The notes: a model not told the origin generated them from the sequence alone. Shown: positions 33,690 through 46,110, counted from the stretch's first letter. The stretch is 64,000 nucleotides of DNA from Tupaia tana (GCA_026018925.1 JAKSZU010000002.1:10351662-10415661); one strand, 5' to 3'. A program made the numbers and translations.

Positions 33690-34130
33690 TTTTCTGCTTA
33701 GCAGTATTGGTTATCAGTCCATGTAAATATATTCTTTTGATAACTGCAGCCATTTTCCTTATAGAGTATTTCCCTGTTTTCAAGTAAAAAATACTGTTGT
33801 GGGGGCTCTCTCTGTACGGATATTTCTGGGCATATGTGGAGTATTTTTGTAGCCCAGCTACCTGGCTGTGCAATTGCTATATCATATGGTATATTCATTT
33901 AAAATGGGTAGATATCATCCTTGTCATTCTTCAGAAGGATAAACACTCCTACCAGCAATGTATGAGTGTCTTGTTGCCTTGTATCTTCTACAGTATTAAT
34001 GTTTGTGATTTCTTTTAGTTCTTTAGTTGTTTATATTTGCCTGTTTTTAATTTTGTACTTATTTTTACTAAGGAAGATATAATTGTGAATTGTTGTTACA
34101 TACATAAGGCCTATGTGAAATTTACTAGAA
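33690..34130. mobile_element. Possible L1 relic
   Basis: GCAATTGCTATATCATATGG and CACTCCTACCAGCAATGTAT resemble L1 3' sequence (variants of 'ctggatcatatgg' and 'cctaccaacagtg'). Confidence 0.5.
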
Positions 34131-35949
34131 ATATGAGGCTGAATTTAAGTAATGTAGAGACATTTCCTGAAGAAATATCTCACTTAAATCACAGCAATTA
34201 AGTGCAACCATGTACAAAATATAAGGAATTAAAAACAAAGTTATCAAAGCTGTATTGCTTTATATTGCCATCATGGGAATTATGGGTCCCCTACAGCTGG
34301 GTACAGGTTTTATTATGTGCATGTCTGTATTTTTTGAGTAAGGAGTTCATAATTTCATTAGAGTCTCAGATGCAACCTATGACCCAAAAAGGTTAAGAAG
34401 CACTGACCTAGATACTATTTACCACACAGTTAACAAGGTTCTCTTCTCAAAACAGCTTATCTTGAGATGTGTTGATATTTTACCCACCCTCGCCAATTCC
34501 AGGTGTGTGGCCCAACTTCAGGAAAAGTTGAGAATGAATAGTGGTGAAACTTACTTACCTTTATGTGATGTTTTTAAAAAGTCATTTTGTGTAATGACTG
34601 CCCAACGATTATCTTTTTAATTAATTAGTCAATTAATTAATTTTTACTATTTATAATTAAAATATATCTGCAGATCACTTTTTACCGACACTGACGGTTC
34701 AGTTTACAAATTTCTAACTTATTTAAATAATTACGTTCTCTCGTTTCCCCAGACTCCTGAGGTTCTGTTTCTGGTAGAACTGAAATGTGGTCATTATCAA
34801 AGACAAGGACAGGAGGGCAACTTTCATCCAAGGCTGGTGGGACTGTAAATCGTTCCCTCCTTGGCGGGGGGGATTTGCTAATACAGTCAAATCGAGGCTG
34901 GTTATTTGTTTGACTCAGCAATTCACTTCTGGGAATCGAAGCTGGAGCAGTCCCTGCAGTGGACACCAGAGGTCCTGCAGAAAGCTTCACTGTGTTGTTG
35001 GTTGCGGTTTCTATCTGTGCCAATGTGTAACCATCAGCCGGGAAAGTTCAGAATAAAAGTGGTCACAGTAGTTATTCCTGAGGTCGTCGAGGACTGGGGA
35101 TAGAGCATGACGATGAGGTTTTCTTTCTTTGTATTGATGAGCTTAAAACATTTATTTGCCAGTTAGATGTATGCAAAATTGTATTTTTCTGATTTTTTTA
35201 GTTTTATTTGGAACTGTTGAAGACTTTTTTGTCTGTTTGTTTTCAGAGTACATTGTATTTTTAAAGCTCTGGAAAATGTGATCACAGTGTTGTAATATCT
35301 AGGTAAGGCTGACTAGCCCTTCCACCCTAAAAGCAGTCAGCTATCTGGCATCCAGACAGATGTAACCTGTCGGGTCAGCTCTTGAATGAACTCACTGACC
35401 AGGCTCGATTGCATATTGTGATGAGTGAGGGAATTTTGCTGTGGTGTTAAGATTATATTTTTGGACAATAGTAAATTATTACCATATTATAGCAATTAAG
35501 ATTCTGATAAATTCTGAATAATAATTAGTTAAATAACTTCCTTCTTAAAGTTGGTTTAAGAGACAGTCAAACCATCTTGTTCTTAATTTTTTGTTTTCTT
35601 TTTAATAGAATAGAAGTAAATCCATTTCATCTCATAGTTTAAGTAGGTTAAATAGGAATTTAAAAGATAACCCAGCCAAAGCCCTTTGCAGAGTGAATCT
35701 GCCTTGTAATCATTATCAGCTGCTTTGCAGTAGTAATATAATACTGCAGTCGTTGAATTATAGAGCTAGAGCAAGTACCTTGATATTTATATCAGAATTT
35801 ATACATACATATACACACTAATAGCCCTATCATTTGCAAATATCTCAAAGTGTCTCTCTGTGTGTATCGATGTATTTGTATGCATATGTGCATGTTAATG
35901 TGTGTCCTTTTGCTAACAGTAGTGAAATTAGCAATGTTTGTTTTTTTTT

Positions 35950-35973
35950 CTTTAAGTTTTCTTTCATTCTTTC

Positions 35974-36020
<47 letters not shown>

Positions 36021-36185
36021 GTATCCTCAATAGGTTCTCAGGCTGTGATGACACTCTCCCCTTACCCCCTGCCTTCCTAGCCAGCTCTTCTCTTGGGTGA
36101 ATGCAGGTTGGGCAGCCAAAACCAAACTGTCCATATGGATTCAGCGTTGCTTGGTCAGGGCGTTGGCACTGCATCATTGAGCTGG
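35950..36185 (-). mobile_element. Old tRNA-SINE variant with (GA)n
   Basis: A pure (GA)n run at about 35976-36012 lies in the CT-tract position of a diverged inverted SINE whose body reads TTCTCAGGCTGTGATGAC. It is the same variant as at 1645. Confidence 0.5.
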
Positions 36186-36249
36186 ACCTGTTTGTTCTTA
36201 TGGAATATTATATAGCTGGTAAAAATGGTTCCAAGTGATTATGGTGGTT

Positions 36250-36546
36250 ACAAGTCAGGCCCTGCTGTGGTGGTGTGCTGCTGGGGCACTGCTGCCTTGG
36301 CTAGAACGGAAGGGGAGGACCAACTTGGTTTCCCAGTCCACCCTAAAGGCCAGCTGGAGTGGCATGCACCTGTAATCCCAGCAGCTCATGGAGGCCGAGG
36401 GAGCCAGGAGGGTGAGCTCAAGAATGTCCTCTGCAACAGAATGAGATCCTGTCTGAAAAACAGTTGCGTGTGGTTGTGTGATGTGACATCCTAGCTAGGA
36501 GGCTGACATAGGATTGTGACAGTTAGACTCTGTCTTTAAACAGAAA
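36250..36546 (+). mobile_element. Alu-like (7SL-derived) SINE, multimeric
   Basis: It contains GGAGTGGCATGCACCTGTAA, TCCCAGCAGCTCATGGAGG, CCGAGGGAGCCAGGAGG and GAGATCCTGTCTGAAAA, then a second unit ending AGACTCTGTCTTTAAAC. A leading unit shares CCACCCTAAAGG with the 18270 copy. Confidence 0.75.
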
Positions 36547-36936
36547 AAGGTGACAAGTTAGATTCAGTCTGTCTAGATAGAGATGTTAACCAGAGTAGAC
36601 GGAAATCCATACGTCAGCTCTCAGTCCAAACTCAGCCCAATGTTCAAAGTTCTAGTTTGTTTCCAGGCTAGTCATATACAGACTCCAGTTTTAGCTGAAT
36701 TCTTTTCTGCCTGTCTTTTCATGGTCGTCTTCACTGGCTTAAATTTTTCTTTTGTCTTTCTTAATTAAGCGCGATTTGTTCTTCAATGCCCAAGTCTAGT
36801 ATCTTACTCTAAGCCTTTACAGACTAGTAAAGCGTCTTCCTTGGTCAGCTATTTCTGTCTTGTGAGCAACTTCAACAGCATAAAGGGTGCTGTGGTGGCA
36901 CAGACATGGGCTCGAAGGCATTCTTGTTTTTCCTTT

Positions 36937-37196
36937 TTTTTTTTTTTGGAGAGTTTTTTGCTATAGGGTGCGTGCGCTCGCCAGAAAGAGAGAAAGAGAC
37001 AGAGACAGAAAGCAAGAAATCAACCCCTCTGGGGGGGATGGCCGCACCACAATCCCTTCTCCTCCATTCTCCTCTCGGGATCTTGGGCATTCACGCACAC
37101 GCGCCTGGTGTGTGTTTAAGACACAGGGTCTGGGACTAGAACCGCGGTCGACCACATGGGAGTTCAGCGACATAGCCATTACGCCAACTGCTGGTC
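36937..37196 (-). mobile_element. tRNA-SINE type A, full length
   Basis: Inverted copy flanked by TTCTTGTTTTTCCTTT (36921-36936) and TCCTTGTGTTTCCTTT (37197-37212), two differences. Confidence 0.94.
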
Positions 37197-37610
37197 TCCT
37201 TGTGTTTCCTTTCTCCATCACAAATTATTTGAAAAATACAGCTACTGCTGAGATAGACTGTTATTTTCTTTTTGATCAGTAGCTAGACTAGGATTTATGT
37301 CTACTTTAAGTTTGAATTTGTATCACTAATTAAACTAAGGTGTATGATTTCTGTTTTGTGTATTTTTTCCAAAATCAACTTGGATTTTGTTTTGAAAAAA
37401 AAAAATAAGCTTCACTTCCTCATCTTTTAGTTTTTCCTGTTTGGTTTTTGTTATACGTAATAGATCTAAATATTAAATCTTTGCTTTCTTTGAATTCCAA
37501 ATTTCAAAAAATTGTGTAGTACCCTGTTTTGTATATTATAAGTAGGCTGAACAAGATTAGTATATAACTTAAGTAAGTTTTTCAGGCTTGCTAAAATGAT
37601 CTCTTTCCAG

Positions 37611-37865
37611 GGATCAGCAGTTAGTGTAATGGCTATGTCGTTGGACTCCCCATGTAGTTGACCATGGTTTGAGTCCTGGACCTGGTGGCTTAAACTCACG
37701 CTGGGTGTGTGTGCATGTGTGCCCAAGATCCCAAGAGGAGAATAGAGGAAACAGGATTGCGGTGTGTCCATCCCCTCAGGGGGTGACTTCTCGCTTTCTG
37801 TCTCTCTCGGTCTTTCTGGCAAGCACATGCACCCTAGCAAAAACCTCTCCCCCCCCAAAAAAAGT
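37611..37865 (+). mobile_element. tRNA-SINE type A, full length with target duplication
   Basis: Head GGATCAGCAGTTAGTG. Flanked by AATGATCTCTTTCCAG (37595-37610) and AATAATCTCTTTACAG (37866-37881). Confidence 0.94.
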
Positions 37866-39105
37866 AATAATCTCTTTACAGAAAAATGGAGTTGTGGCAT
37901 TTTTCTGCCTTATGTCCTTTTCATTAATAAGGATTGAGATTGAGTGCTTCATCTCTTTAATATTTTTACGGTCTGCCTCTTGGTAAATATGGCATTTGTA
38001 CATGATAGTTATAGCCAGTCTGTCTTCTGGTGATACTGAAGTCGTCCAGCTGCTCTCAGATCATCCTTCGTTTGTCTTAGGGCCGTTAAGTTGTGGATCA
38101 GAGGAACGTGAGTAAGTTATACAAGCAAAGTGATACTTTCTCACTGTCCACTATTACTTTCAATTATAAATTGTATGCAAACATTTTGTGTCCATTTTTA
38201 ATAATGCCAAACCACATTAATTTTATAACTCCCCCCCATTGGCTGGCTGTTAGAGATTTAAAAAAAACACTTGCATGTATATGTACAGAAAAATACAGGT
38301 GGAATATATTAATGGATATGTTCCTAAAACTTTTTAAATGTATACATATATCACCACTAATTATATAGCGATATATAATACAATTACATGCCAGCTTCAA
38401 AGGTTTTAAGATGTATGTACTAGATTCAGTGAAATAAAGCGTGCATTGCATGGAGAGGACAGAGCAGGATGGCGGTACAGGTGTGGGCATTGCCGGTATG
38501 TGACGCACAGTGACTGAAGTTACCCAGGGGAAGGGGAGCGCTCGAAGATGGGAACTTGGAGAAGCAGTGCTGCTGTATGAAGGGAGTGTGTTTCATGGAG
38601 GGAACTTGAAAAGCAGTGAATGTGCAGAAGCAGAAGAGAACCTGGAGACCCTCGTATTTAGGAAGCAACAGAATGACAGGGTTTCTAGCTGGTTAATAGT
38701 GTTACAGAACGCTTAATAAGAAGATCTGCGTGTGTTCATTTCAAAGCTTGAGATGAAATTAAAGCTTTTTCTAGTTGTTCAAAGGAAATGTGTAATGTAA
38801 TTCTTTCATCATTTTGAGTGATGTTACGTGCCTGTGTAACAGAGCAAGCAAGTTATACTCCATTGGTCTGTGTGTCTTTAGCTTTGTTAATCTTAAATTT
38901 AAAATGCTATGTTCATTTGTTTTGTAGCAAAGATGAAATCAAGGAATGGAATAAACTAAAGCCAGTGTTTGTGCTTATCGACTGTCTTTCAGTTTTTTAT
39001 GAGAATAATCGTAAAGTCCCTTAAGAATTATTTCATTGGTCTCCTTCTTTTTACCAGTGAGAACAGTGACTCTGAAGACCTAAGTGATTTGCTCTTGGGT
39101 AACAC

Positions 39106-39377
39106 TTTTTTTTTTTTTTTTTTTTTGAGAGGTTTTCACTATAGGGCGCGTGCACTTGCCAGACAGAGAGAGACAGAGAGACAGAAAGCGAGAAATCACC
39201 CCCCCTGGGGGGGTGATGGCCGTGCCGCAATCCCTTCTCCTCCATTCTCCTCTCGGGATCCTGGGCACGCACGCACACACACCCGGTGTGAGCTTCAAGC
39301 CACCAGGTCTGGGACGTGAACCGCGGTTGACTACGTGGCAGTCCAGCGACATAGCCATTATGCTAACTGCTGGTCCC
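39106..39377 (-). mobile_element. tRNA-SINE, full length with target duplication
   Basis: Inverted copy with perfect GCTCTTGGGTAACAC flanks (39091-39105 and 39378-39392). The hairpin reads CCCCCCCTGGGGGGGTG. Confidence 0.96.
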
Positions 39378-39641
39378 GCTCTTGGGTAACACATTTAATG
39401 ACAAAGGAGTCAGATATGTGTTCTAATCCAGCTTCTGTCACATCTCCCACACTGTTCTCCTTTCTCAGCTGGAAGGTGATTATTCATGGAGATTTGATGA
39501 AGAGTTTGAAAACTGCACTGTGTAGTGTGGAGGGAAACAGCTAGTTTTAGGTTTGTAGTTGTGGATATTAGAGAGTATTAGCAAGTATGATGTAGCAAAA
39601 AATAAAAAAGGTTGAAGTCTTTAAAAAAATTTAGAAATGTT

Positions 39642-39909
39642 GGGACTAGCAGTTAGCATAATGGCTATGTCACTGGACTCCCACGTAGTTGACTGCGGTT
39701 CGAGTCCCAGACCCGGTGGCTTAAACTCACGCCGGGCGCGTGTGCGTGCGTGCCCAAGATCCCGAGAGGAGAATGGAGGAGAAGGGATTGCGGCGTGGCC
39801 ATCCCCTCTGGGGGGGGTGATTTCTCGCTTTCTGTCTCTCTGTCTCTCTCTGTCTGTCTGTCTGGCGAGTGCACACGCCCTATAGCAAAATCCTCTCAAA
39901 AAAAAAAAA
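39642..39909 (+). mobile_element. tRNA-SINE type A, full length
   Basis: Head GGGACTAGCAGTTAGCATAA, intact B box GGTTCGAGTCC, end CTATAGCAAAATCCTCTC plus A-tail. Confidence 0.95.
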
Positions 39910-39929
39910 GAATTATTTTATGTAACTAT

Positions 39930-40083
39930 TCATTTATTTATTTTAATTTGACCAGAGGGGGATAGAGAACGAGTGAACGAGAAAGAGAGAAAGTGAGAAA
40001 GCAAGCCACCAGCTCCAGGACTCGAACTGTGGTTGGCCATGTGGGAGTCCAGCACCCTTAACCACACGCCACCCACTGGCTCC
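39930..40083 (-). mobile_element. Short-form tRNA-SINE
   Basis: About 150 bp, inverted: TTTAATTTGACCAGAGGGGG end, GA-rich tract, then the tRNA-like head (CTCGAACTGTGGTTGGCC) ending ACCCACTGGCTCC. It lacks the hairpin body. The same short form is at 49028, 50660 and, on the plus strand, 54028. Confidence 0.85.
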
Positions 40084-40296
40084 TCTGTAGTGACAGAGAT
40101 AGAGAAGACAGACAGCAAGAAATCACCCACTGGAGTAATGGCCATGCTGCAATCCCTTCTCCATTCTCCTCTTGGGATTTTGGGCATGCATGCGTACTCG
40201 CCTGGTGTGAGTTTTAAGGCTCTAGATCCAGGACTCGAACCACGGTAGACCACGTGGGAGTCCAGTAACGTTATTATCACACCATCTGATGGTCCC
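40084..40296 (-). mobile_element. tRNA-SINE, tail truncated
   Basis: Inverted copy from GACAGAGATAGAGAAGACAG to CATCTGATGGTCCC, adjoining the short-form copy. It lies about 165 bases before exon 3. Confidence 0.85.
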
Positions 40297-40460
40297 TGTT
40301 TCGATTCTTTTAATTTTTAGCTCCAATAATGGCCTGAAAAGATAAGTGAATAAAGAGAAAACATGAATAAAACTGTGAATAGCAGTTTTATTGAAAATAT
40401 TAAATATAGCTTCATATTTTAGAGTTACATAATGTTCTGTTTATTTATCTTTTTTAATAG

Positions 40461-41824
40461 AAAGAATGAATGCACCAAATCAGCCTCCGCATAAAGACAC
40501 TGGAAAAGCAGTGGAGAATGTGGAAGAATACAGCTATAAACAGGAGAAAAAGATCCGAGCAACTCTTAGAACAACAGAGCGTGATCATAAGAAAAATGTA
40601 CAGTGCTCATTCATGTTGGACTCAGTGGGTGGGTCTTTGCCAAAAAAATCGATTCCCGACGTGGATCTCAATAAGCCTTACCTCAGCCTTGGCTGTAGCA
40701 ATGCGAAGCTTCCAGTTTCCGTGCCCATGCCCATAGCTAGAACTGCACGGCAGACTTCGAGGACTGACTGTCCAGCAGATCGTTTGAAGTTTTTTGAAAC
40801 ATTACGACTCTTGCTAAAGCTTACCTCAGTCTCAAAGAAGAAGGACAGGGAACAAAGAGGACAAGAAAATACATCTGCTTTCTGGTTTAACCGATCTAAT
40901 GAACTGATCTGGTTAGAGCTACAAGCCTGGCACGCAGGACGGACCATTAATGACCAGGACCTCTTTTTGTATACAGCTCGTCAAGCCATCCCGGATATTA
41001 TCAACGAAATCCTTACTTTCAAAGTTAACTATGGGAGCTTTGCCTGTGTCAGAAATGGAGCTAGTTTTAATGGTACTTCAGTAGAAGGGCATTGTAAAAG
41101 CCCTCACAGCACAAAGGTTGTGGGTCCCTCAACCTATCACGAGCATCTCCAACGCCAGAGGGTTTCGTTTGAGCAGGTGAAACGGATAATGGAGCTGCTA
41201 GAATACATAGAAGCACTTTATCCATCATTGCAGGCTCTTCAAAAGGACTACGAAAAATACGCTGCGAAAGACTTCCAGGACAGGGTGCAGGCACTCTGTT
41301 TGTGGTTAAACATCACGAAAGACTTAAATCAGAAATTAAGGATCATGGGCACTGTTTTGGGCATCAAGAACCTGTCAGACATTGGCTGGCCAGTGTTTGA
41401 AATACCTTCTCCTCGACCTTCCAAAGGCAATGAGCCAGAAGATGAGGGTGATGACACAGAAGGCGAGCTGAAGGAGCTGGAAAGTAGCACGGATGAGAGC
41501 GAAGAGGAGCAGAGCTCTGACCCGAGGGTATCAGAAATCAGGCAGTCTGTAGACAACAGTTCTGACATCCACTCGCAAGACTGCATATCCAAGAAGCTTG
41601 AGAGGCTTGGATCTGAGGAAGATTCTGTTGGCTGGGGAACACCAGACTCCAGCCCGGAAGCAGGCTTTAGTAGACACTGTCTGACTTCTATTTATAGACC
41701 ATTTGTAGACAAAGCACTGAAGCAGATGGGGTTAAGAAAGTTAATTTTAAGACTTCACAAGCTAATGGATGGTTCCTTGCAAAGGGCACGTGTAGCACTG
41801 GTAAAGAGTGATCACCCAGCAGAG
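40461..41824 (+). CDS. MAP3K4: MAP3K4 exon 3 (large coding exon)
   Basis: This is the largest coding exon in the window: 1364 bp, two bases finishing a split codon plus 454 full codons. Its start gives ERMNAPNQPPHKD, joining exon 2 in the correct frame. The segment covers roughly human residues 115-569 (my recollection). It includes the region reported to bind GADD45 and the autoinhibitory part of the N-terminus. Visible features are a basic Lys/Arg-rich start, the conserved RQTSRTDCPADRLKFFETL segment about 95 codons in, a helical segment (KRIMELLEYIEALYPSLQAL), an acidic Ser/Glu tract near 41430-41520 (ELKELESSTDESEEEQ), and the C-terminal ALKQMGLRKLILRLHKLMDG. The acceptor is TTTTTTAATAG before 40461 and the donor is GTAGGT at 41825 (phase 0). 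No frameshift or stop is present, and the sequence is close to human, so the gene is under constraint here. The in-frame ATG at 40466 is internal and not a translation start. Confidence 0.97.
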
Positions 41825-42319
41825 GTAGGTTTCCAGTAGGCATCAGTATGCTATCGTCCTTAGTTCTATTATTTATTGTAAATTACAATGTGAGCTGTGT
41901 TGATTATTATGTACTTTTATATTCCTAATATGTTTAAGGCATAAATGATAGTTACTATATATTGTAGATTTAAGCATTTCTGTAAAGTACTATGATAAAC
42001 AGGAAAATGGGTCTATGAAAACTACATGAAATTCAGTGAATTAAGTGCAGGGTGGTATTTAGTGGGGAGTAGGGGAGTCTGAGCATGTAAGTATAGGATG
42101 GAGGACAGGCTAGGAATAAATAACAGAGGAACTAAGCCATAATCTTGGACGACTACAAGCTGCATGTGAGTTAGTAAAAAAAAGTCACCATCATGCTCAA
42201 AGATTTTTAAATGAATATGGTACCCAAGGGCATGGGAACAGTTCTTCTCTAGTCTTGGAAATTGCTTATCCCTTTTGAGTAGCATGTCCAATTTTGGTCA
42301 TTGTATTTTACTTTATTTA

Positions 42320-42535
42320 AGCATGTTTTTGAAAGTTCATTTTTTTTTCCCTATGAGAGAGAAAGAAGAAACAAGTGAAGTGCCCCCCCACGGGGTCTCA
42401 CCCTGCTGCGATCCTCCCCAGCTAGCTAGCATCCTGGGCATGCCCGCAGGTCCAAACCCAAGGCTTCCCATATGGCTCCAGTATCATGCAGAGGTGATCT
42501 GCTACCTCTGCTACTGCGGCTGGACTAGTGTGTTT
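42320..42535 (-). mobile_element. Old tRNA-SINE variant
   Basis: CCCTATGAGAGAGAAAGAAG, body GGTCTCACCCTGCTGCGATC and CATCCTGGGCATGCCC in the order of an inverted copy, strongly diverged. Confidence 0.5.
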
Positions 42536-42748
42536 TAAAGAGAATGAATGATCAAAGGGAAAAAGTGTGTATTGTTTGGCAAGATTAATGTGTTCGGCAT
42601 AGATGATAAATTCTTAAGGGGATTCTTGATTATTATTAAGTACATGCTTTCAGATATGAAGATTTTTGTGAGAGAAGGTGTCCACTGGAGGAAATGACTT
42701 GAAAACAGCACAAATTTGGTTTCAGTAGCTTGCTACCTTAGGAACTCC

Positions 42749-43025
42749 TTTTTTTTTTTTTTTTTTGTTTTTTTTGAGAGATTTTTGCTATAGATCTCGT
42801 ACACTTGCCAGACGGACAGAAAGATAGAGACAGAAAGCAAAAAATCACCTTCCGTCAGCAGGGATGGCCACATTGCAGTCCCTTCTCGAACTTCGTTCTC
42901 TTGGGATTTTGGGCATGCACGCACATGAGCCTGGCATGAGAGTCAAGCTCCTGGGTGTGGGACTTGAACCACGATTGGTCACTTGGGAGTGCAGTGACGT
43001 AACCATTATGTCATCTGCTGGTCCC
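42749..43025 (-). mobile_element. tRNA-SINE, full length
   Basis: Inverted copy with a long T tail, GAGAGATTTTTGCTATAG end and CATCTGCTGGTCCC head end. Moderately diverged. Confidence 0.92.
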
Positions 43026-43807
43026 TGGAATTGCCTATTGTTGAGGGTGAAAAAACAAGAAAGGGGCATGTCATGGGATAGTGTTGTTGAGAGTCCAGAA
43101 TAGTGCCAGTTACTTTTCTGTTCTGTTGTGTTTGCATGTTTATTCATCTGGCTGGGAGTGAAAGCACTCAGATCTCTGAGAGATTTTATACATACCTGTA
43201 TTGGTCTGCAATCCTGAATTTTAGTAGCTTTGTACATACTATGTATATAATTGCTATTTTTATTTTGTCAACCTCAGTTTATTTCACAATTTGGCATGCT
43301 TTGGAGTCAGAAATGATAAGACAGACAGCATTTCTTTAAGATGGGCAGCGTCTGAAGAGAACCTAAGTTTATAGAATTTTGATTTTTATTCTGAAGGCCA
43401 TATCATGAACCCTTAGGAGAAGGTGGGGGTAAGCATTCACGTGTGTACAGCAAGGTGTTTACAGAGTGAACCAATGCTCAGTAGCTGTATTTAAGGGATT
43501 AGTTTATTTTGAGTGGTATTATTTCAATTAGAAATCTTAAAAATGAACTTATAAGTTACTTTCTTAGAATAGTATTTTAACTTAGTGAATGACATGAATT
43601 TATCAGACCAGAGGAGCCTTTTTCATTTCAGTTCAAGAATAACTGTAAAGAGATTTTTATTGCAGTGTAGGTTTCAAAGTCAGTAGAGTAAAACTAGGTA
43701 TACAGTAAGTGTTGTATACAATGAACGGTGGTGGGTCACTTACTTTGGTATGTTTTTGGCCAGAGTAGTTTAATTCCATCAAGGACATGTGGGCAAGACA
43801 TGGTTGA

Positions 43808-44060
43808 TATTTAATTTTTTAAAAATGTTTTTCTCTATTCATGGTAGAGCATGTGGTATGTGTACGAGAGAGTGTGAGAGGGACGAGCACCCTTCTCAGG
43901 GTCTCGTCACACTGCGGTGTCCTTCCTCCACGTGGTGGATCCTGGGCACTCGTGGGCATTCCCTGCATGCCTCAGGCTGACCAGCTGGGATTTTGAACTG
44001 TGGTCGGCATGTGGGATCTGACTTCGCTTTGAGTTCCATATTACAGCTATACCACTGATT
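43808..44060 (-). mobile_element. Old tRNA-SINE variant
   Basis: CATGGTAGAGCATGTGGTAT, GAGAGAGTGTGAGAGGGACG, GGATCCTGGGCACTCGTGGG and a TTGAACTGTGGTCGGCATG head region. Same variant family as 1645 and 60365. Confidence 0.6.
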
Positions 44061-44973
44061 TTTATGGTGAAGTGAGTGCTAGTTTTGAAGTAATGTGAAT
44101 GAGAAAGCCCTGGCAGTACAGCCTCTTTGTACTTGAGTGGTTTTTCTAGGAGAGAGGGATATGTGTGGTGAGGGTGGTGAGGGTGGCGTGTGGGGCTTCC
44201 ATAAACTGCTGAACACACCCTTCCCCTTGCCCCTTGATTTTCTTTTAAATCTAAGCTTCCTTTCTTTTGTGGTAGAGGGTTGGAACCCACACGAACACCT
44301 GGCATGTTTGGGTCGACCTAGGCGCTGAACCTCAGCCTTTCTTATGTGGCTCCAGCATGGCACAGCCGTGCCCTCCTGCCTGCGCCGCCGCTGCAGGGCC
44401 CCACTAGGCTCTCTGTGGCAGTTAAGCAGTGCACTTGTGGGAGTGCTAGGCATCCTTTGGATATGTCCAAGTGAGAAAAGATTTGAGAATGAATGCCTAC
44501 ACTTCATATTAGAACTCAGGCTGAAAAAAGGCGATAATAGTTTAGCCATAGTTTGAATTCCTGTCACTGTTGGAGTCTTTTGGTTTGACCAATTGAGATC
44601 AAACTGAAGAGGCTATCCTTGTTATAGAAATAAAGACACACTTACAGATTTAAAGTGTATAATGTGTACGAACTAAAGACTTTATTTGAATTATCTGTAG
44701 GTTCATGCTTTTCAGAAAAAAATGAACTATAGAAGCTTCTGTTGTTTTAAATTTTGGTTCATGTAATGATAAATGTTTGTTAACTAATAAAAGAATAACA
44801 GAGAGCTAAATAAAAGTAGGAGTTCTGTATTGGAGACTAATCCAAACTAAAAAAAGTTGAGGCTCTACAATTAAACTAACTCAGTTGGGAAGGTGAGATT
44901 TTGTTTTCATTCTCATTTCAGGAACATGGTTTCTATAAAGGGAGGTACATAAGCATACGCATGTGTATACGTG

Positions 44974-45000
44974 CACACACACACACACACACACACACAT
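44974..45000. repeat. (CA)n microsatellite
   Basis: A run of about 13 CA units in the sequence after GTGTATACGTG. Confidence 0.9.
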
Positions 45001-45085
45001 ACGTGTGCGCAGTCCCCTCCTCAGGTTATTTCTATTGATGGAAGTAGCCAAGTCTGCAAAAATAATAATTAATGTGGTTTATTTT

Positions 45086-45497
45086 TGTAAGGAATGGGCT
45101 GCCCATGTGAGAAAAGAGAAATGTAGAGCCTTTATTGGAAGCACTCCGGGCGAGGTTCTCTGGTCCAACAGAGAGAGAGGGGGCCAGAGAAGTCATGCCC
45201 TAGGGCAGGGTTTAGCGGTTTTTATAAGGGCATGGGGGGGGGGGGGGAGTGTCTTAGAGGTAGAAACAGTCTATGTATGGTAAAGGTTTAGGGGGAGAGC
45301 AGACTACTGTGCCATGTAGCGTCTGGTGCTGTGTGCAGAGTAGAGCCCCGTGTGCAGAGTAGAGTGCCGTGTGCTACATCTGGGTTAAATCCAGGTGCAG
45401 CGCAGGTCTGATGACAGGCTAAGATCCGAGTTGCACAGCCGACTGTGGCATGGCGTCCAACCCCCACATCCAAGCTGCCCAGGCCTCTGGCCTAACA
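45086..45497 (-). repeat. 3' LTR of the provirus
   Basis: 412 bp. On the minus strand it has TTATAAAAACC (a TATA box, near 45215-45225) and AATAAA (45131-45136). A G run of about 15 lies at 45234-45248. The unit GTGTGCAGAGTAGAG is duplicated near 45331-45366 but occurs once in the 5' LTR. Confidence 0.94.
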
Positions 45498-45599
45498 TTC
45501 TGACTGTTTTGGTGTTATAGGACACTGTTCAATCATTAACTACTTCCTGCTGAGTTGGGGCGTAGAGGGGAAGTCAGGGGCTGGGAGCTCAGTGGGGAC

Positions 45600-45905
45600 T
45601 TGTGTGTAGGGATGGAGGAGCATTTAGTTGACAGCCACCCAGGAAACTTCTTGGATTGGGCTTCAGAGGGACCTGGGGAAACAGGGTGTAAGCATGAAGA
45701 GAAGGTAGATGAGAATTAATGGTCCTAAAGTAGGGGCAATCCAGGTGATGAGGGTAGATTTCCACCAGTCTGGGAAAAGAGAAGTGGGCTGTTGCTGCTG
45801 GTCCCGTAGTTCTTTGCTTAGACGGCTGAGAACGTGGATGTTTTGTTCAACCAGCCCTGTCTCGTTGATGTAGCAGCAGCACTCCTCCCTGAGGGACAGA
45901 CAGGT
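45600..45905 (-). pseudogene. Retroviral env transmembrane-subunit remnant
   Basis: The minus strand shows a CX6CC motif (45876-45902), an Asn-Glu-Thr glycosylation sequon just after it, and a hydrophobic membrane anchor at about 45690-45775 preceded by a Pro-Asp-Trp-Trp motif. The surface subunit and the fusion peptide region are deleted. The piece is joined directly to RT sequence by an internal deletion. Confidence 0.75.
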
Positions 45906-45929
45906 GCCTCTTTTTATGGCTGTCAGTAG

Positions 45930-46110
45930 GTCTAGGGCATGTCAGATTTGAAGAGTTAGGGAATTGGGGTTGGGAAGGAAACTTGGTGGGGTCTTTGAGG
46001 CGAGTAAGAATTGGAGTGTGATGGGAGGCCACAACCGGTTCAGAAGTGTCCCAGACAACAGGGTTAACTTTTTCAGGGGGAAGAGGAAAGGAGGGAGGGC
46101 CAGAAAGATC
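45930..46110 (-). pseudogene. Retroviral reverse transcriptase N-terminal stub
   Basis: The minus strand encodes a NPVVWDTSEP...LKDPTKFPSQPQ-like segment typical of the start of class I RT. It then breaks off. The YxDD catalytic core, RNase H and integrase are absent. Confidence 0.7.

Larger units (their letters stand above)
27692..40460 (+). other. MAP3K4: MAP3K4 intron 2
   Basis: This intron of about 12.8 kb has a GC donor and a standard AG acceptor. It contains SINEs, a MIR, a CpG-rich minisatellite and Alu-like sequence, all listed separately. I see nothing codable. Long stretches without a recognised element are 28000-28570, 28870-29630, 32040-32650, 34150-35940, 36550-36920, 37215-37590 and 37885-39090. 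Confidence 0.9.
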
